Shown: positions 50,895 through 62,637 of the stretch, one piece after another | Layout of the letters: every line of letters begins with the position of its first letter | Numbering within the stretch: the first letter of the stretch is position 1 | From: Arachis hypogaea | Lineage: Eukaryota > Streptophyta > Magnoliopsida > Fabales > Fabaceae | Assembly (NCBI RefSeq): GCF_003086295.3 | Contig: NC_092048.1 | Location: 1,741,001-1,805,000, forward strand | Direction: 5' to 3' | DNA: 64,000 nucleotides | The notes under the pieces: generated by a model | Databases searched by the model: none | Told to the model about the DNA's origin: nothing | What the model saw: only the letters and a program-made list of their open reading frames with translations | Position numbers and translations under genes: made by a program

Positions 50895-50985
50895 TTTTTT
50901 TCCCCAAAATTAGGAGTGGGATTCGAACCCGAAACCTCTAGGTGAATATGTGAAGATTTTGTCATTTGAATTATAATTCGTTGGC
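50895..50985 (-). mobile_element. SINE fragment downstream of copy D
   Basis: The minus strand has the B box GGGTTCGAATCCC and an A-rich end toward 50895; it is the same general family as 55991-56094, more diverged. Confidence 0.55.
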
Positions 50986-53063
50986 AAGGATGATAGGTTT
51001 ATTAAGAATATGTTTTTTTTGCTATTCTTTTTAACTCATTGATCTTATATTTGTTTTTGTTTATTGAATTAGCTCTATTATTGTAATTTTTTCTTAGTTT
51101 TCTAAAACTAATGATTAATATAACTTTATTGTTAAGCAATTTTGATCATTGTTATCGATTCGGATAACAAGTAAATTGGTTTTTGGGTGCCAATAATATT
51201 CAATGATTTAATTTGAATTTTAAGAAATTTATAATTTTAAATAATTTATTATTATTATATATTTAATAAATAAAAAACAACTTAATAATGATCTACTTAC
51301 CATTTAGTGAATTTACAACGCAAATTGTATCCGAATTATGGTCAGGTCATCCCTTCTATATTCTTCGGGGATTCTCCAAATGTTTTTAGTGGGAATAAGG
51401 GACTCCCTTTATTTTTTAGGGTGAATGGTAAAATTTATTTTTGATTTAATTATTTTGTTGGTTTTTATAATTTTATTAAATTTTTAATTAGATTTATATA
51501 TATTTTTTAATTAAATTTTTATATTATTTTTAATTTTATAATTAAATTATTTTTAGTGTACAATTAATTAAATATTTTTTTATAAATTAAAAATATTTAT
51601 AATTAAAAATATAATTAGATCTTTGATAGTATATATTTTAAAAAATTATTTTATTAATTTTAATATTTTTGACATAAGAAAACTCAATTACAAAATTAAA
51701 AGAAATATAAAAATTTAATTAAAAAATAATTATAAAGATTTAATTAAAAATTTAGTAAAATTAATAAAATAATAATTTAATTACTCTGTCGATTTTATAA
51801 TTTTACTGAGTTTTTAATTAGGTCTTTATATATTTTTTTAGTAGAATTCTTATACCATATCAGATTTTGTAATTAAATTTTTATGGTGACAAAAATACTG
51901 AAATTAATGGAATATTCGATTAAGCAAAACGAATATACTTAATACTTAATTAAATATTCTGTATAGTTTAATAGAATATTTTATTAATTTTAATATTTTT
52001 ATCATCGTAAAAATTTAATTATAAAATTTAATATGATATAAAAATTCACTTAAAAATTTGATAAATTATTAAAAAATATAAAATAATTAAATCTAAAATA
52101 ATTAAACATTTATCTTCCAAAGATTATTTAGTTTTTAAATTAGATTTAAGTTGAGTCATGTTGACATGGCACCGCGTGGAAAGCTGGGTTTCAACAGAAC
52201 CGAAAGATGCATATTATTATTAGGTCGTGTTTCACGCTTACTTTTACGTGTGTAATTCTATCGATGCTAGCTGTAAAAAAAATATAAAATATATAGGCTC
52301 TTGTATAGATGTGAATGAATAGAAATGACATAGATTTAATCGGATAATGAAAACAGATATGGATGAGAAATAAGAAAAAAACAATATCATATTGTGGTAA
52401 TTTTGTTAGAATTAAAAAATATGGAAGATTTTTAAAAAAAGATTTAGCTAAATTTGTGTAAAAAATTCATATTATTTGGAGCTTTCATGATTTTTTTTTT
52501 AAATGTATGTGTAGGTGGGTGTTTTTTAGTATGATATATGAAATGGGAAAGTAGTTTTTTTAATTTTACGCATGTAATTTTTCAATTTTTGAATGAAACA
52601 AAATCTTTATTAATTTATATTATTATTAACTGTTTTGATCACTATATACTACACATAAAAATTATCAATCATGTATTTTTATATTTACGTATTACTTTAT
52701 ACATATTTTTAGTTTAATAATTATTAACTTTTAAAATAGTCAAACTTTTTTTATTTTAGTAGTATAATAAATTTTGAGATACCAAATACTAATATATAGT
52801 AATTGATTGATGACTAAATTTTTATATCAATATATTTAGGTATTTATCATAATTGATCTTTTAATTAGTTATTATTTATAAAATTTTAATAAAATAATTA
52901 TAATAATTATTTTTAAATATTACGTCTCAAAGTTTTTTTCTTATATATTTAAAATTTAAAATTATATCTATTTAAAATTAAATATTCAAATTTAAATTTA
53001 AACATAATAAAATAAAAATAATAGTCCAAAATTAAATTCTAATCAAATTAAAATTAAAATAAT
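50986..53063. other. AT-rich region with palindromic repeats
   Basis: About 51440-51785 and 51786-52110 are two adjoining imperfect palindromes with arms like 'ttttataattttattaaatttttaattag' in shorter blocks and their complements, probably foldback elements. The rest has no readable feature. Confidence 0.45.
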
Positions 53064-54147
53064 TGTTACTTAAATTATTTCTTTATCAATAATAAGCTTA
53101 CCATTGTAATTATTTTTTTAGTGTGAAGAAAATCTCATGCTCTAAGCTGTTCAAGTTGTGATGTTGATGGTTTGATGAACCAGAAGGGATTAAGAGAGAA
53201 AGAGAAATAAGTTCTTCTCATTATTGAAGAGAATGAAAAATCTCCTTGAAAAAATATTTGTTAAGTTGTTATACCTTATATACTATGTACTCTTTATGTA
53301 CTCTCACTAAAAAATAATTACAATAGTAAGCTTATTATTGATAGAGAAATAATCTAGGTAACAATAATACTATCAAAATCAATCTTTTTCGATTTTAAAT
53401 CTGGTATATAATTATTTAACAAGAAAAATGAACACATTTATTTTTGGATAAGTTTCAGATGCGTTAAGAAATTATTTAGTGAGTAATTTTGTAATTTTAG
53501 ATGTGTTAAAAATTATTTATGTTAAAAAAATACAAGCACGAATTTAAACAAAATTTAGATTTGTACTAAAAATATTATGCGTTATCTTATTATTTTGGAC
53601 GTATTAAAAAATATAAGTACAAATATAAATAATTTTAAATATGTACTAAAAATATTTTATTTATTATCTTATTAGTTTAGATGTGTTATGAATATATGTA
53701 AAATAATAAAAAAATTAACAAAACAAATATGCGAAAAAAGAGAAATAAAGTAATTCAAATACCATATAATTTTTCATGACAAATGGTTAGTAAAATTAGT
53801 AAAAGAGATTTACTAAGTAGTGCTTTATCATGCTTAAATAATGTACACATTGAGTAACACATCATTTATTAGACTAAATATTTAGTAATATCTAGTTAGT
53901 TAATTCATAATGCATTGAACATTAATCTATGACAAAATGGTGAAAAAAAATTAACTAAATATAATATAATTTTTAAGAGAGGGAGAGAAATAAGTTCTTC
54001 TCATTATTGAAGAGAATAAAAAACTTTCTTGAAAAAATATTTATTAAGTTGTTACACCTTATATACTATGTACTCTTTATGTACTCTCAGTAAAAAAATA
54101 ATTACAATGATAAGCCTATTATTAATAAAGAAATAATCTAAGTAACA
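53064..54147. repeat. LTR-like repeats: a direct pair and an inverted fragment
   Basis: 53190-53363 and 53975-54147 are direct repeats of about 173 bp, each ending GTAACA and containing 'ttatatactatgtactct'. 53064-53123 is an inverted copy of the end part (TGTTACTTAAATTATTTC). On the minus strand they read TGTTAC... with a TATA-like GTATATAAGG, as in LTRs of small Copia or TRIM elements. No coding sequence lies between them. Confidence 0.55.
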
Positions 54148-54149
54148 CT

Positions 54150-54496
54150 AACATTTTGTAAACATCTTTATTAGTTCTGATTTTCTCTGCTGTCTTCATT
54201 AAATAATTTCAGTTCATTTCTTAATTTATTTCAGTTCATTTGTATGTTAATTTCAGTTCACTTGTGAATAAAAAATTTTGTCAATAATTTCAGTTCATTT
54301 CTTAATTTATTTCGGTTCACTTGATGCTGCTGATAAGTATTGACTAATTTTTTTATTCACAAGTGAACCAAAATTAACACACAAATGAACCGAAATTAAT
54401 TCACAAATGAACCAAAATAAATTAAAAAAAAAACTGAAATTATTTAATGATAACACCAGAGAAAATCAGAACCAATAAAGATGTTAGCAAAATGTT
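54150..54496. mobile_element. Foldback element with repeated ttTCAGTTCA motifs
   Basis: Inverted arms at about 54150-54268 and 54351-54496, with ends AACATTTTG...CAAAATGTT. Each arm has three to four copies of (a)atttcagttcatttg in series. More copies of the motif occur at 54745-54800, so the element may be part of something larger reaching ~55150. Confidence 0.65.
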
Positions 54497-55990
54497 GGTG
54501 TTGTTCGTGATGACGATAACAAAAACACATCCAAATTCATTAAGTGATTTTGCAGCATTATGGTTTCTTCTTTATTTAATTAGATGAACAAGATAAGAAA
54601 AGAAGAACATGATGAGAAGTTTAAGGAATTTTTTCTTCTTGTTTCTTCTTTTTTGTTTAATTTTTCTTCTCTTTTTTTTTGTTTTATTTCTTTTAAAATA
54701 GTGAAACAAAAAGAATCCTAACAAAATAATTCACTCAGAAATGAACTGAATAATTTCAGTTCATTCTAAATATAATTTCAGTTTATTTCTGAATATAATT
54801 TCGGTCTTTTCTGCACAATTTAAAACTCTTTTTCCTCACATTCTACTGCTTCTTCACTAGGGAGAGAAGGAGGAAAAGAAAAAAAATACAGTAACATAAA
54901 CAACAAAAGAATGACAATAAAGAGAAAATACGCGAAGAAGAAGGAACACAAAAAAGAAGGAGGAGAATGAGGAGGAGGAGAAACACGAAGAAAAAGAAGA
55001 TGTAGCATCAGAGTAAAGAAAAAAGAGAAGAAACGTAAAAAAATAAAAAAGCGAAAAAAAACGTGTGACCTAAAATCACTTGAATGAATTTAGATGTTAA
55101 AATTATTTAGACGTGGAGAATATCTCAATTTTTAATGATAAAATGGTTGGTAAAAATTTTAATGAAGACTTACTAGCAATGCTTTAAAATATTAATGTAA
55201 TATTGAATATCAATTTCTATAGACATTTATATAATATACGTTCTTCATGAAATTAAGGAACAAAAATAATTGAAGTTGCGTATTTTATAAATGAAAAATA
55301 CCAAACTTTTGTAAATTTTTTAAAATTAAAGTTTGAGATTTAAGCTTTAAAGCTTCCATGATTTTTGAAAGGAGAAAAGAGGAGTGATTCATCTTCAAGT
55401 TATTTATAAGTATATAATAATTATAAAATTTAAATTAAATAAAAATAATAGTGATTCCTTAAATATAAGAAACATGATTAATTAAATAAATTAAAATATT
55501 TAAATTTAAAGACGGAATAAAAGATAAAAGTTAAAAAATAAGTAGCATTTTTATATTTATATATGCTAGTATATATACTTATGTTTTGTAGGAGATAACG
55601 TACAAAAATATATAAAATATTAATATTATAAAAATTTTATAAAATTAATTAAATTTAAAGTTTAATTATTTGTAATATTAAAAATAATAAAAACAACCAG
55701 TAATAATTTTACTCATTTTCAAAGTATAACAATTATCATAATATATATATAGTTTGGAATTAAATTAAAATATTTATTAAAATTTTATTATTTAAAAGTC
55801 TTTTTAAATAATATTAATAGTTAAATTTGTAGATATTTTTTTTTATTTTTGAATAAAATTTTAAAATTTTCTTACTAATGCGATCAAATAAACTATTAAA
55901 TAATTTAATATTTATTTCAATTAAATAAATAAATAATATATTTAAATAAATCAAATAAAAAAATACTTTCAAGAATATATAACCTCAGCT
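54497..55990. other. AT-rich and purine-rich region
   Basis: The sequence at 54870-55060 is GAA/GGA-rich low complexity. About 55130-55200 resembles 53775-53850 (aatggttggtaaaa / aatggttagtaaaa with 'gacttact'), perhaps the other end of one larger element. No gene is seen. Confidence 0.4.
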
Positions 55991-56094
55991 GTTTTTTTTT
56001 TTTTTTACCAAAGATATGGAGATTCGAACTCGTAACCTCTTAATTGAGTATGGGAAGTCTATGCCATTTGAGCTATTACTTTTTACCCTTAGCT
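55991..56094 (-). mobile_element. tRNA-derived SINE upstream of the raffinose synthase gene
   Basis: Poly-T at its left edge. The minus strand has AGTAATAGCTCAAATGGC (A box) and ACGAGTTCGAATCTCC (B box). Same family as 27157-27252. It lies ~270 bp upstream of the start codon of the next gene, close to its promoter. Confidence 0.8.
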
Positions 56095-56281
56095 GTGTTA
56101 TTCAACGAAAAAATGTGATTTTAATAATATTTAATAGATACGATAATTATTTATAATTGACTAAAATCCCATGTGCCGGGTCCACCACTTGAAAATTCAA
56201 TTCCAACCGTAATATTTAATACCAACTGGTTTGCTTTTGTTACTATCCAAAGAAAGAAAACAAGTATTATGAATTTATGAT

Positions 56282-56300
56282 AAGAATATATATATATATA
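56282..56300 (+). promoter_or_regulatory. Probable TATA box of the raffinose synthase-like gene
   Basis: A TATATATATATATAAAT run ~70 bp upstream of the ATG at 56366. Confidence 0.5.
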
Positions 56301-56365
56301 AATGAATACAGCTTGTGACTGAATTTCAAGCCATTATTCTTCAAGTTCATTTTTGGTAATAGAAG

Positions 56366-59300
56366 ATGACAGTGAAGGTGGTGCCTAGTTTGAATGAAGA
56401 GAGGTGCCTTGTGGTGAGGGGAAAAGTGGTTCTAACTGATGTTCCCAAAAACATTCAGGTTTCTTCAATTGGCACTGCTGAATCTGATTCTGCTGCTTTT
56501 TTGGGTGCTACTTCTCATCTTCCAAGTTCTCGTCATGTCTTCACTCTTGGCATTCTCCGGTCAGTACTTGTTAGAGATATAACTATTTATACGTTTTTTG
56601 ATCATATAGTTCCTCTTAATATGATATCATATTAGAACTTTTTTATTGTGATGATTCAACTTTGTGGCATATTTATATACATGATAACAAAAAAAATAAA
56701 TAATTTGGTTGGTCGAGGGATCAGCTCACTCACAAGTAGGAGTTCGAATCTTATCGCGTATGCAGTAACTTATTAGCTAGCTACATACCTTTTAATAAAG
56801 ATTAAATTTGTGACGGATTAATCATTGATTTTTGGGCTGGGAATAGAAAGTAGAAAAAAAAAATGTTAAGTACGATTTTGGTCTGATGAAATTTTTTTTC
56901 GTCCCCAATCTTTTGCTATACAAAATCGTTTCTAAGGTTTAAAACCAAGTTTTAAATTCGTCATATTTAAATATTAAAATTTTGGACCAAATTATCCATA
57001 ATAAAGGAAGAAGAAAAAGAAGAAGAAACTATTCACGATCCATCTCTGCCTCCACTTTCGCCGCCACCTCCATACGATTTCGGTCCCTAAGATAAGGATG
57101 GTTTTAAAACCAAATAAAACCTTGGGGATGATTCTGTATGCAGAAAAGGTTAGAGACGAAAAATTTTTTTGACCTATATCTTAGGGACCAAAATCGTACT
57201 TAACCTTGGTGGTTAGATCACTCATCAGTTTAAATAAGTATTTAGAGTTCAAACCCGATCTTATGTATGTAGCAACGACTAGCTGATCAAATTTGCGATG
57301 GATTATTCATTGACCTGTTGAGTTAGATTAGGGATAGAAACCAAAAACAAAATATGACAAAAAAGAAAGTCAAACTTAATTTACTCAAAGAAGTTATTAA
57401 TTCAACATTATATTGATGTTAAGTTGTTAAGTGCTGAACTCTTGATTATGAACAAAAATGCAGGGGATATAAGTTACTATCACTCTTCAGAGTGAAGATA
57501 TGGTGGATGATACCAAGGGTTGGAAAATGTGCAAGTGATGTTCCATTGGAGACTCAGTTCTTGCTTCTAGAAGCAAGAGAAGATTCTGCACTCAATGGTG
57601 ATGATGATAATGATGAAGAGTTTTGTTCTGATTCAGATGAGGATCCTTCAACATCACAAAACACAAACTACATTCTCTTCTTGCCTGTTTTGGATGGACA
57701 ATTTCGTTCAACTTTGCAAGGAACTCAATCAAATCAGCTCCAATTCTGCGTCGAAAGCGGTTTGCATAGACTCTTCTTACACTTCCATTTTCAGTTCATT
57801 TTGGAGGACCAATCTATCCGACAGAATTAATTTTCGAGAATAAAAATTTGTTAGGAACTAAAGTATCCGATCTGAAATTTCTTGAGGAATGTTTATTCTT
57901 TAGTCAAAGTAGATGAACAATAGTTTTACCTTAATCATTCTATAAACTGTGATACTTACAAATTTAATGATTAATACTAATTAATGTGAGTTTTAATTTG
58001 TAAATGATCCAGGAGATGCACATATCAAAACTTCACAATCACTAGAAGCTGTATTTGTAAATTCAGGAAACAATCCATTTGAGTTAGTCAGAAACTCTAT
58101 CAAGTATGTCTTATTTTTCTATGATGTCCTTATTAATTCTTCACATTATGCTATGTCATGCAAAATTACATATTTATTATTCTTCTTCTTTCTTGTGTTA
58201 ATATAATAGGATATTGGAAAAACTCAAAGGAAGTTTTAGTCACATTGAGCACAAGAAAATCCCTGCACATCTTGATTGGTTTGGATGGTGCACTTGGGAT
58301 GCTTTTTACAATCAAGTGAGTCCACAAGGAATAAGAGAGGGCCTTCAAAGGTATAAAATGTTAATCAAAAGTTCAAGAGTTTAGGCCGTTTTTGTTTACA
58401 AGCACTAATTTTTGTATCTTTGTCTTTTGTGTCATGTTCTCAGTGTCGTGTCTTATTCTGTTTTCAAAACACCAAACACAGCTTGCAAATGTTGAGAAAG
58501 TAAGTGACAATACTTATTACTTTTACTTAACAGTTTCTCAGAAGGAAGTTGTTCACCAAAGTTTCTCATCATTGATGATGGTTGGCAAGACACATTCAAT
58601 GAGTTTCACAAAGAAGGTGAACCACCAATTGAAGGAATACAGTAAGGCCATCATTTTTGTTTTCTTTTTCTATTTCGGTAAACTACCCTTTCTACCCTCC
58701 ATTTCTGACTCATCATGTTGACATTTCCTGTTTCCCAAATAGGTTTGCAACCAGACTAATAGGCATGAAAGAAAACAAAAAGTTCAACAATGCAGACCTT
58801 GACAATTCTTGCAACAATCTTCACAATTTTGTTGATTTCATCAAACACAACTTTGGACTAAAGTAAGCAATCTCATGTCAATTAAAGCATTTATGCATTA
58901 TTCCTTCCTTCGTGTGCCGGTCGCCTTTAACTATAAGCTATTTTCGGTAAGTATCTCATAACAGAATATACATATACGAGATAGAAAGGTTTTGTGTATC
59001 TTTGTAAATATAAAACTGAGCAATTATTCTCTCAAGATAGAAGTCATCTATCTCGAAATAAGTTTGTATTTGCAAATATATCTATATTTCGAATTACTAA
59101 GACAGTTACCAAACAAGGCCTAATCTACAACACCATGATTCACAATAACAAGAGAATCGAAAAGAGTTACAATTTTCTAAACCATGCAGATATGTTTACA
59201 TGTGGCATGCATTAGCTGGTTACTGGGGAGGAGTATTCCCATCATCAGAAGCTATGAAGAAATACAATCCAAAACTTTCATATCCAATTCAATCACCTGG

Positions 59301-61729
59301 AAACACAGGGAACCTTAGAGATATAGCCATGGACAGCCTGCAAAAATATGGAGTTGGAATCATGGATCCTGAAAAGCTTCAAGATTTCTACAATGACTAT
59401 CACAGTTATCTTGCTAGCTGTGGCGTCGACGGCGTCAAAGTTGATGTCCAGAATGTGATAGAAACCTTAGGCTCTGGCCGTGGCGGACGCGTTTCGCTGA
59501 CGAAATGGTATCAAGAGGCACTAGAGGAATCTATAGCCAAGAACTTCAAGGACAATAACCTCATTTGTTGCATGTCTCACAACTCTGATTCAATATACAG
59601 GTTTGTGTACTTAACTAAATATCAAGAAGGGTTAAGAGCAAAGTATCTTACTCTAAGTTGATCTATATCTGAGATTTAATTTTGATGCACTATGAATGTA
59701 ATGCACTTTTACGCGTACATCCAATTATGTAACGTCGTGTCAGCAAAAAAATAACCAATTTTTACATTGACTGTATAAATAGTCATCCAAAAGAACAGAT
59801 GTGATTGAATGACTGTCAATGAATCAAAATTAAACTCCTTTATGTATACCAGAAACGTATTTAACTATATAAAGAATTATTTATACCGAATCGAAGCTAA
59901 AATTTTCTGATGATAAATTTTTAGTTCAAAGAAGAGTGCATCAGCAAGAGCATCTGAAGATTTCATGCCAGGAAAGCCAAAACTTCAAACCTTACACATT
60001 GCCTCAGTATCCTTCAATAGTCTTCTTGTTGGGGAGATATTTGTGTCTGATTGGGATATGTTCCATGTAATACAATATTCCTGTCACATTTTCTTCTCAA
60101 ATCTTTGATCAATGACTGAAAATGTTACAAGTTGCTTCATATGATTCTGAACATTTTTTCCTATTTTTTTCAGAGCAAGCATGACACTGCTGAGTTCCAT
60201 GCTGCAGCAAGAGCAATAGGTGGTTGTGCAGTATATGTAAGGTAAATAATGCACCAAAAAATGTTTTTCTTATGCTTAAGAAAAAATTCTGAAATGATCT
60301 TAACCAAAATTTGATAAAGTATACAGTGATAAGCCTGGAAACCATGATTTTGAGATCCTCAAGAAGTTAGTACTACCTAATGGATCAGTCTTGAGAGCAA
60401 GATTCGCCGGCCGCCCGACTCGAGATTGCTTATTTAAAGATCCTGTTATGGATGGTAAAAGGTATGCTAAATTATCCCTAATCTTACAGTAGAGACTCGT
60501 ATGCAGTTGTCATGAAATTGACAATTGAGAATCGTTAGATGACAATATTCATGGCTATCAACTTCACATGAAAACACCTGCATGTGAGTTTCAACCAAAT
60601 AAGATTTGCTCAAAAAGGTATGCTAAATTATTATTATCCTTTTTGTGCAGTTTGCTGAAGATTTGGAACATGAACAAGTTCACCGGGGTGGTAGGTGTGT
60701 TCAATTGCCAAGGAGCAGGAAGCTGGCCACTGAAACCAGTTGATGGAACACCAAATAACATAACCTTATCAGGGAAAGTGAGACCCCTTGATGTGGAGTT
60801 TCTAGAAGATGTTGCAGGAGAAAACTGGAATGGAAATTGTGCAATATATGCCTTCAATTCAGGTTCAAATTTCAATTCAACAATTACATTCTTATTACAT
60901 GTTGGTCAATTGATAGACTAGTTTGTAGTCTTCTTACTAGTAGTCCTAAATTCGAGGACTGCGGATTGGAAAGAATCTATACCCGGAGAAACAACTACAG
61001 TTTCTTGACTCGAATTAGTCGAATTTCTGATAATATGATTTGGATATCGGCAACAAAGACTAGAAAAAGGAGTATGTTTGGTTCATGTTTTTGTTTTCAG
61101 TGTCTTGTTTGTTTCTCATTCTTTGATTCAAATCCGAGACCTCTAGTTAAGAGACGAAAATACTCTCACTTTGAGTATTCCCAAACTCATATCTACTTCC
61201 CTAAAATGTGACTATAATGCAGGTGTTCTTACCAAGCTACAAAACAAAGAAAAACTAGAAGTGACATTAGAGACTCTTCAATGTGAAATATATACAGTAT
61301 CACCAATCAGGGTAAGTATCCTACTATCTTAACATTGTAATTTTTTATTTTATGAAAGAAAAAAGAAATCATGTTTACTAATACCAACATGCAAAGATGT
61401 TAATGTTAATGCTAATGATTGAAACATTACAGGTGTTTGGTAATGATGTAGAATTTGCACCAATAGGATTGCTTGACATGTACAATTCAGGGGGTGCAGT
61501 TGAATATCTGAACTGCACCATGGATGCTGTTAATGATGAAGAATGCATGGTCAAAATCAAAACCAGAGGATGTGGCAGATTTGGAGCATACTCTAATGTT
61601 AGACCAAAACGTTGCATGGTGGAAATGAAGGAAGAAAATGAGTTCTTCTACAACCATGAAAATGGACTACTCACAATTAATCTTGATGGTAGTGATTGCA
61701 AATCAAGGGGAATTGAACTTGTATACTAA
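56366..61729 (+). CDS. Raffinose synthase-like protein (galactinol-sucrose galactosyltransferase family)
   Basis: Thirteen exons: 56366-56559, 57464-57759, 58013-58103, 58210-58350, 58534-58641, 58743-58862, 59190-59600, 59925-60066, 60174-60241, 60327-60461, 60651-60862, 61223-61311, 61433-61729; 767 aa, normal for glycoside hydrolase family 36 plant enzymes. Marks seen are [33 protein letters not shown], the nucleophile Asp in GVKVDVQN (about residue 402) and the second acidic site in [11 protein letters not shown]. The Asp/Glu-rich insert ([19 protein letters not shown]) near residue 110 is typical. It should move galactose from galactinol to sucrose or hydrolyse raffinose-type sugars in the cytosol. 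It looks closest to the RFS2/RFS6 (SIP2/DIN10) side of the family, several of which act as alkaline alpha-galactosidases, so the name is tentative. Confidence 0.9.
56704..56862 (+). mobile_element. SINE 1 in raffinose synthase intron 1
   Basis: Same family as the P450 SINE: GGTTGGTCGAG...CAGCTCACTC (A box), GGAGTTCGAATC (B box), GTGACGGATTAATCATTGA, and an A-rich tail. Confidence 0.8.
56865..57204. mobile_element. 340-bp foldback element in raffinose synthase intron 1
   Basis: The ends are perfect inverted repeats over 19 bp (GTTAAGTACGATTTTGGTC). It lies directly between two SINEs. No target duplication is obvious. The middle has a GAA-rich run and a short GC-richer stretch. Confidence 0.8.
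57207..57352 (+). mobile_element. SINE 2 in raffinose synthase intron 1
   Basis: Same family as SINE 1: GGTGGTTAGATCACTCATC (A box region), AGAGTTCAAACCCG (B box), TGCGATGGATTATTCATTGACC, A-rich end. It is more diverged than the P450 copy. Confidence 0.75.
60457..60631. repeat. Duplicated splice-donor segment around a degraded MITE
   Basis: The 19-bp sequence aaaaggtatgctaaattat occurs at 60457-60475, where it spans the donor of exon 10, and again at 60613-60631 inside the intron. Between them (60487-60597) is a worn copy of the 147-bp MITE family. Confidence 0.75.
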
Positions 61730-61787
61730 CTTGGGCTAATTTTGCAGTTTACCTTTTTTCTTAACTGCTAAATCATGATACTAAGTG

Positions 61788-62158
61788 CTTGTTTTGGCAC
61801 TATTATCAGGATAAAAAAAATCTTTTTTTGTTGAATTTTTTTTAGTGTGTTTGGCAAATTTCTAGTATTAAAAGTAAAAGTACTAGAAAAATAAAAAAAA
61901 AACATCTTTTTTGAGAAGGTGCAATGTACATCTTTTTTTAAAAGATGTTTTTTCATTAAAAAAAAGATATTTTTCATGTAATAAATAAACAAAAAAGTAT
62001 TTTTATATTGTTATACCCAAACATAATTGATAAATAAAAAGATCTTTTGAAATGAGATATCCAAACATAAAATTACTTTTACTTTTTCATAATATTTTTA
62101 AAAAAAAAGATAATTCGAAAAAAGATCTTTTCTTAAAAGTTTACCCAAAAAAGGCCTA
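61788..62158. mobile_element. Probable MITE after the raffinose synthase gene
   Basis: The right end reads ACCCAAAAAAGGCCTA and the left end GCTTGTTTTGGCAC. The arms share 'agatctttt' and 'aaaagtaaaagta' motifs in inverted order. The match is imperfect. Confidence 0.45.
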
Positions 62159-62239
62159 ATAATATTGTTATGTGTATTTTTAAATAATGAAAAATATCAA
62201 GGGGAGTAATCCTAATGCCTGTGGGAAGGGAAAAAGAAT

Positions 62240-62374
62240 ATTTTTTTTTTTTGTTATCTACGGTATTCTTCATCCTGACAAGTTAAGGACTAATTCGTCG
62301 CGAATCTGAATTCCAGAGAGGTCTGCGACGAGTGAGCTGACCACTAAACCAATCCAAGTTGGTTAGGAAAAAAT
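62240..62374 (-). mobile_element. SINE between raffinose synthase and CP31-type genes
   Basis: The minus strand has GATTGGTTTAGTGGTCAGCTCACTCG (A box region, long form at 62330-62360) and GCGACGAATTAGTCCTTAAC; poly-T at 62240-62253 is its tail. The B box is worn. Confidence 0.75.
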
Positions 62375-62637
62375 GAATATATGTCCTGTTTAAGGAATTT
62401 TTTTCTTTACCCCAATTTAAATTCAGAGATGGAAAAGAAAAAAAAGCCCAGCCCAAATAATCATGTTGATAAGAGAGGAATGATCCCTAGATTTTTGGCT
62501 GCATGATATTTTTGGTGTTCTTAAGAATCACCGTAAACCCTTTTTCATTTTGCTTTCAATTCCCACCCCCTCCTTCCTTATCCTCATTTCCTTCAATTCA
62601 AAACCCTTTCTCTTCTTCTCTCTGTTCTTACAGTTAC

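Noticed and set aside
54820..55008. Leu/Ser/Pro-rich frame on the minus strand
   Set aside because: Complement of a GAA/GGA-rich low-complexity stretch.
60568..60921. 117-codon frame starting inside intron 10 of raffinose synthase
   Set aside because: It is exon 11 extended backward through the intron; the spliced model keeps the family sequence intact.
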